Below, piece by piece: positions 59,798 through 64,000 of a stretch of DNA of 64,000 nt. The stretch's first letter is position 1; the number at the start of each line of letters is the position of its first letter. Made by a program: the position numbers and the translations under genes. The notes under the pieces were generated by a model that saw nothing but the letters and a program-made list of their open reading frames with translations, was not told where the DNA came from and searched no databases. Source of the stretch: Morinoia aosen (lineage: Eukaryota > Arthropoda > Malacostraca > Amphipoda > Talitridae); NCBI GenBank assembly GCA_030386875.1, contig CM059580.1, positions 3,438,838-3,502,837 of the forward strand, read 5' to 3'.

Positions 59798-59884
59798 GAA
59801 TACAGCAAGTTGTACCACGGCCAGCGGGAGCGGCAGGCCTCAGGCAACTCCGCCCTGCAGACCTTTGCAGGCCTAAAACAATAG
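59798..59884 (+). CDS. Unc-89: Unc-89 last exon: C-terminal tail and stop
   Basis: After caccgcag, in phase 0, it encodes EYSKLYHGQRERQASGNSAL, then QTFAGLKQ and a TAG at 59882-59884. The 28-residue tail follows the kinase-2 basic extension. No further coding sequence is seen downstream. Confidence 0.88.
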   Translation, partial: EYSKLYHGQRERQASGNSALQTFAGLKQ

Positions 59885-60075
59885 GCCTTCTCAGCAGCTG
59901 GTGGAGAGTTGATGGTAGAACCGTGGAGAGTTTATCATGAGAGGGAGAAAAGGGAAGAAGAGTTGAAGGAGAGTTGATGAGAAGTTGACGTAGATGTAAA
60001 GAGTCCTCGAAAAATTGATGAAGAATATAATGTTACATTAAGATGTACGTTTTTATGTTCGTCCTGGAATAGAGT

Positions 60076-60627
60076 GTGGGAAATTTTTTCAAAGAGCGTG
60101 GGAAATTTTCAGGAGACCGTGGGAAATTTCCAGGAGACCGTGGGAAATTTCCAAGAGACCGTGGGAAATTTCCAAGAGAGCGTGGGAAATTTCCAGGAGA
60201 GCGTATGAAATTTCCAGGAGAGCGTGAGAAATTTCCAGGAGAGCGTGGGAAATTTCCAGGAGACCGTGGGAAATTTCCAAGAGAGCGTGGGAAATTTCCA
60301 GGAGAGCGTATGAAATTTCCAGGAGAGCGTGGGAAATTTCCAGGAGAGCGTGGGAAATTTCCAGGAGAGCGTGGGAAATTTCCAAGAGAGCGTGGGAAAT
60401 TTCCAGGAGACCGTGGGAAATTTCCAAGAGAGCGTGGGAAATTTCCAGGAGAGCGTATGAAATTTCCAGGAGACCGTGGGAAATTTCCAAGAGAGCGTGG
60501 GAAATTTCCAGGAGAGCGTATGAAATTTCCAGGAGAGCGTGGGAAATTTCCAGGAGAGCGTGGGAAATTTCCAGGAGAGCGTGGGAAATTTCCAAGAGAG
60601 CGTGGGAAATTCGCACGAAAGCCTGTA
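60076..60627. repeat. 21-bp array, about 26 copies
   Basis: gggaaatttccaggagagcg plus t. The 7-codon period opens 180-residue artefact frames on both strands. Confidence 0.95.
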
Positions 60628-60680
60628 TGAAAGATACCAATATATCAGGAATAATATGTGGGATTTAAATATTCTACGAA

Positions 60681-60728
60681 AATAATAGAAGACACACGAG
60701 CATACAGGCTCGAGTGTCTTCTATTATT
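60681..60728. other. Strong inverted repeat (hairpin)
   Basis: A 15-bp perfect arm (aataatagaagacac), one A-A mismatch and 5 more paired bases (cgagc) flank a 6-base loop (atacag). The complementary arm ends at 60728. It lies downstream of the Unc-89 stop, between the 21-bp array and an AATAAA. Confidence 0.85.
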
Positions 60729-60748
60729 TAATGACACAACATTAAAAT

Positions 60749-60754
60749 AATAAA
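60749..60754 (+). promoter_or_regulatory. Candidate poly(A) signal AATAAA
   Basis: Canonical hexamer 865 bp after the Unc-89 stop and just after the 60681-60728 hairpin. A second copy lies at 60829-60834. Position only; AT-rich DNA makes chance matches common. Confidence 0.3.
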
Positions 60755-61039
60755 TGAAAGAACATTTATCGATTATTTTAAAAGTTTAGTAGAGAATAAT
60801 AAGATTTATTGAATTTTACGAAACATCAAATAAATAGATAATATACGTGAAATTGCTAATAGTTAATCGAAATGCTCCGTGTGACTATCTCCAATTTCGA
60901 ATTGTGTTACGTGCTGGATAATTGTATCGTATTCAAATATTGTAACCGTGTTCTTAATTCTCGTTATTGTCTAGATTGTTCTCGTTCAGATTGTACGCGT
61001 CATTGTTGTGGGTTGGAAACGGAAGTGACTTTTGGGATT

Positions 61040-61240
61040 TAATTAATTATTATAATTGGGATTTTATTTTTTATCGTAATTGGGATTTTGTTGTTTATCG
61101 TGATTGGGATTTTGTTGTTTATCGTGATTGGGATTTTGTTGTTTATCGTAATTGGGATTTTATTGTTTATCGTAATTGGGATTTTATTTTATATCGTAAT
61201 TGAGATTTTATTTTTTTATCGTAATTGGGATTTTTCGCAC
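61040..61240. repeat. 24-bp array
   Basis: The unit includes atcgtaattgggattttatt. It shares cgtaattgggatttta with the 40-bp array at 59150-59690. Confidence 0.88.
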
Positions 61241-61249
61241 AAATTTTTT

Positions 61250-61900
61250 GTTTCTTCTTTATTCCTAATTTTTAAGATTGGATGTTAAATTTGATTCTTT
61301 ACTTATAAAATTATTTTTCAAATTGATTCTTGTTGTTCGCTCGCACTATGACGAAAAAGAATAAGTATGTATCTGCTGTGCCGTTGTCATGTAGAGCGTT
61401 CGGAGTTTATTAAAGAGGTATATGAATAAAGCAACGTGCCATTTATTTTCCTGAACTGTAAATTACTTCCTATCAAGTATTCTTTTGAAAATTCTCGGTA
61501 TTTTTCTATGCTATTTCCATCTTTAATTTTTTGTAGAAAATTAAATTGTTCAAAATTCTCTGCATGCTTTCTAAAATGTCGGTGTTTGGTTCGAATTTGG
61601 GCTATATTTTCACTAGGTATTTATTATTTTTATTTTTCATTTGAAAAATTTTTATCTTACCATTTTTTTCTGGTATTTTCATTTTCTGAACATTTTTTCT
61701 GGTATTTTCAATTTCTGAAAAAATTCTGGTATTTTCATTTTCTGAACATTTTTCCTTCCACTTTCAAATCATCTTTTTTCGTTCCAGTTGCTTTTTATTT
61801 TTATGCTCTATCCTTATTCTCAAACATTTTTTTTTTGCGCCACTTATTTGTTTTCTTTACTTTTCATCATTGCGTGTTGACGGTATCTAGGATACAAAAA
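61250..61900. other. T-rich intergenic DNA
   Basis: No feature apart from short tctggtattttca repeats (61665-61735). Confidence 0.5.
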
Positions 61901-61904
61901 ACTT

Positions 61905-62095
61905 AAACCAATACTCTGAAGTATTTAGAATGTACAGTTCTTGGAATCCAGTACTCTGGAGTATTTAAAATACAGAAAAACTAAAACCAATGCTCTGGAG
62001 TATTTAAAATACACCCTTCCTGAGATCAGTACCCTGGAATATCCAGGATACAGAATAACTGGAATAAATACTCCAGAGTATCTAGGATACGCACT
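61905..62095. repeat. Degenerate 55-62-bp repeat with partial palindromes
   Basis: Four blocks carrying tactctggagtatttaaaat or atactccagagtatc. Confidence 0.7.
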
Positions 62096-62099
62096 GGGC

Positions 62100-62730
62100 A
62101 GGTAGAAGTATTTGCGTCAAAAGAGTAACGCAACTCGCACGGTGCTCTATTGATGTTCATCAAATATTCTGTGTAATAATTAACTCGAAATAACTGAAAA
62201 AACTGTTTCTGAACTCAACCTATGGAAATTATAGGAATTAATGAAGGAAATAAAGACTACCTCCATGGTGGTAAAAAAAGATGCATTGATTTTTTTTCGT
62301 TTGGACACGCGTGAAATAGTGGAATGAATCTCCGTAGATTTTAGTGCGTCGAATTCTGGTAAAAGTCTACGGAGTTTGGCGGAGTAAATCAGTTCAACAC
62401 TTTTATGGCAACGTGAACCACGGGTGGTACACGGAGGGATTTTCACAACGCTGCAGACCGACCAGTAGTCACAAACACAATTTCCATAAATACTTAATCA
62501 AAGCTAAATGAAGGCACGATCCAGTTCATGTTTGCTATTTTCAACATCGCGCGCTGCAGTTGACTTTGTGTTGGAGTTGAATGTTGAACTTCGGTTTAAC
62601 GTATCACGGTCAAAGCGGTAATTTTGAACTAGAAAATTTCAGAAATAGTTAAAAGCGATTGCAGCACTTGATATTTAATACTGTGTATTTATCTATGTAC
62701 ATATCTGACATAACTACATAGAAATTACGT
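62100..62730. other. Unique intergenic DNA
   Basis: No gene recognised; the short - strand frame at 62180-62446 has no convincing features. Confidence 0.5.
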
Positions 62731-62734
62731 CAGG

Positions 62735-64000
62735 TATTGCCAACACGTCAGGTATTGCCTACACGTCAGGTATTGCCTACACGTCAGGTATTGCCTACAC
62801 GTCTGGTATTGCCTACACGTCAGGTATTGCCTACACGTCAGGTATTGCCTACACGTCTGGTATTGCCTACACGTCAGGTATTGCCTACACGTCAGGTATT
62901 GCCTACACGTCAGGTATTGCCTACACGTCAGGTATTGCCTACACGTCAGGTATTGCCTACACGTCAGGTATTGCCTACACGTCTGGTATTGCCTACACGT
63001 CAGGTATTGCCTACACGTCTGGTATTGCCTACACGTCAGGTATTGCCTACACGTCTGGTATTGCCTACACGTCTGGTATTGCCTACACGTCAGGTATTGC
63101 CTACACGTCTGGTATTGCCTACACGTCAGGTATTGCCTACACGGCTGGTATTGCCTACACGTCAGGTATTGCCTACACGGCTGGTATTGCCTACACGTCA
63201 GGTATTGCCTACACGTCTGGTATTGCCTACACGTCTGGTATTGCCTACACGTCAGGTATTGCCTACACGTCTGGTATTGCCTACACGTCAGGTATTGCCT
63301 ACACGTCTGGTATTGCCTACACGTCAGGTATTGCCTACACGTCTGGTATTGCCTACACGTCTGGTATTGCCTACACGTCAGGTATTGCCTACACGTCTGG
63401 TATTGCCTACACGTCTGGTATTGCCTACACGTCTGGTATTGCCTACACGTCTGGTATTGCCTACACGTCTGGTATTGCCTACACGTCTGGTATTGCCTAC
63501 ACGTCTGGTATTGCCTACACGTCTGGTATTGCCTACACGTCTGGTATTGCCTACACGTCAGGTATTGCCTACACGTCTGGTATTGCCTACACGTCTGGTA
63601 TTGCCTACACGTCAGGTATTGCCTACACGTCTGGTATTGCCTACACGTCTGGTATTGCCTACACGTCTGGTATTGCCTACACGTCTGGTATTGCCTACAC
63701 GTCTGGTATTGCCTACACGTCTGGTATTGCCTACACGTCTGGTATTGCCTACACGTCTGGTATTGCCTACACGTCAGGTATTGCCTACACGTCTGGTATT
63801 GCCTACACGTCTGGTATTGCCTACACGTCTGGTATTGCCTACACGTCTGGTATTGCCTACACGTCTGGTATTGCCTACACGTCAGGTATTGCCTACACGT
63901 CTGGTATTGCCTACACGTCAGGTATTGCCTACACGTCTGGTATTGCCTACACGTCTGGTATTGCCTTCACGTCAGGTATTGCCTACACGTCTGGTATTGC
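62735..64000. repeat. 18-bp minisatellite, about 70 copies, open at window end
   Basis: The unit is acgtcaggtattgcctac or acgtctggtattgcctac. The a/t variant is patterned irregularly, with the t form dominating to the right. Confidence 0.96.

Larger units (their letters stand above)
2583..59884 (+). other. Unc-89: Unc-89/obscurin gene, 3' half (20 coding exons seen)
   Basis: Spliced in phase, the exons give about 1,100 residues in the order kinase 1 C-lobe, linker, Ig, Fn3, kinase 2, tail. That order, with two titin/MLCK-like kinases flanking Ig-Fn3 at the C terminus, is characteristic of invertebrate UNC-89/obscurin, which organises the sarcomeric M-line. Every exon except exon 8 has a GT donor and AG acceptor, and the phases match at all other junctions. 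The N-terminal SH3-DH-PH and Ig repeats and the kinase-1 N-lobe would lie upstream of the window. Introns range from about 0.2 to 17.5 kb and are mostly tandem repeat. The family assignment comes from motif reading, not from a database search. Confidence 0.9.
59885..60834 (+). other. Unc-89: Probable 3' UTR and downstream flank of Unc-89
   Basis: About 180 bp of non-repetitive purine-rich DNA is followed by a 21-bp array, a strong hairpin and two AATAAA motifs (60749-60754, 60829-60834). Which poly(A) signal is used, if either, cannot be told from sequence. Confidence 0.45.

Noticed and set aside
60076..60640. Repetitive charged protein and its minus-strand mirror
   Set aside because: A 21-bp repeat with a 7-codon period downstream of the gene.

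Overview
This is animal nuclear DNA, most likely from an arthropod and possibly a crustacean (inference). It has split genes with GT-AG introns, tRNA-derived SINEs, an LTR retrotransposon and a very heavy load of minisatellites. There is one recognisable host gene, on the + strand: the 3' half of an Unc-89/obscurin gene, which encodes a giant muscle M-line protein. Twenty coding exons (2583-59884) join in phase, with one junction unresolved after exon 8. They encode, in order, the C-terminal half of kinase domain 1, a long interkinase linker, one Ig domain, one Fn3 domain, kinase domain 2 and a short tail ending at a stop codon at 59882-59884. The N-terminal part of the protein lies upstream of this window.

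Layout. 1-2582 is intronic minisatellite and AT-rich DNA. 2583-9098 holds four kinase-1 exons. 9892-28416 holds the linker exons, separated by introns that are almost entirely tandem repeat. 28264-34787 holds the end of the linker and the Ig domain. 35107-36508 is the Fn3 domain, and the intron inside it carries an inverted pair of SINEs. 37637-58551 is kinase 2, interrupted by a 17.5-kb intron (40949-58445). That intron contains an LTR-internal-LTR-internal-LTR array (43510-57445) inserted into a 27-bp minisatellite. The last exon is 59798-59884. Beyond it are the 3' UTR, a strong hairpin, more minisatellites, and an 18-bp array that runs off the end of the window.

Two observations stand out. 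First, the intronic minisatellites are not placed at random. In most of the 19 introns an array begins at or within a few tens of bases of the 5' splice site, and in several the repeat unit is a copy of the exon-intron junction, so the array is a series of decoy donors. C-rich arrays likewise run up to the 3' splice sites, and some acceptors, in one case with exon sequence, are duplicated upstream. Second, the LTR array carries the exact signature of unequal crossing-over. Its middle LTR is a mosaic of the left half of the right LTR and the right half of the left LTR, with the exchange confined to about 23 bp. The element encodes only a Gag-like protein with one zinc knuckle; no pol was seen.

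Most long open frames in the window are artefacts of repeat periods that keep several frames open on both strands, and they are not annotated as genes.
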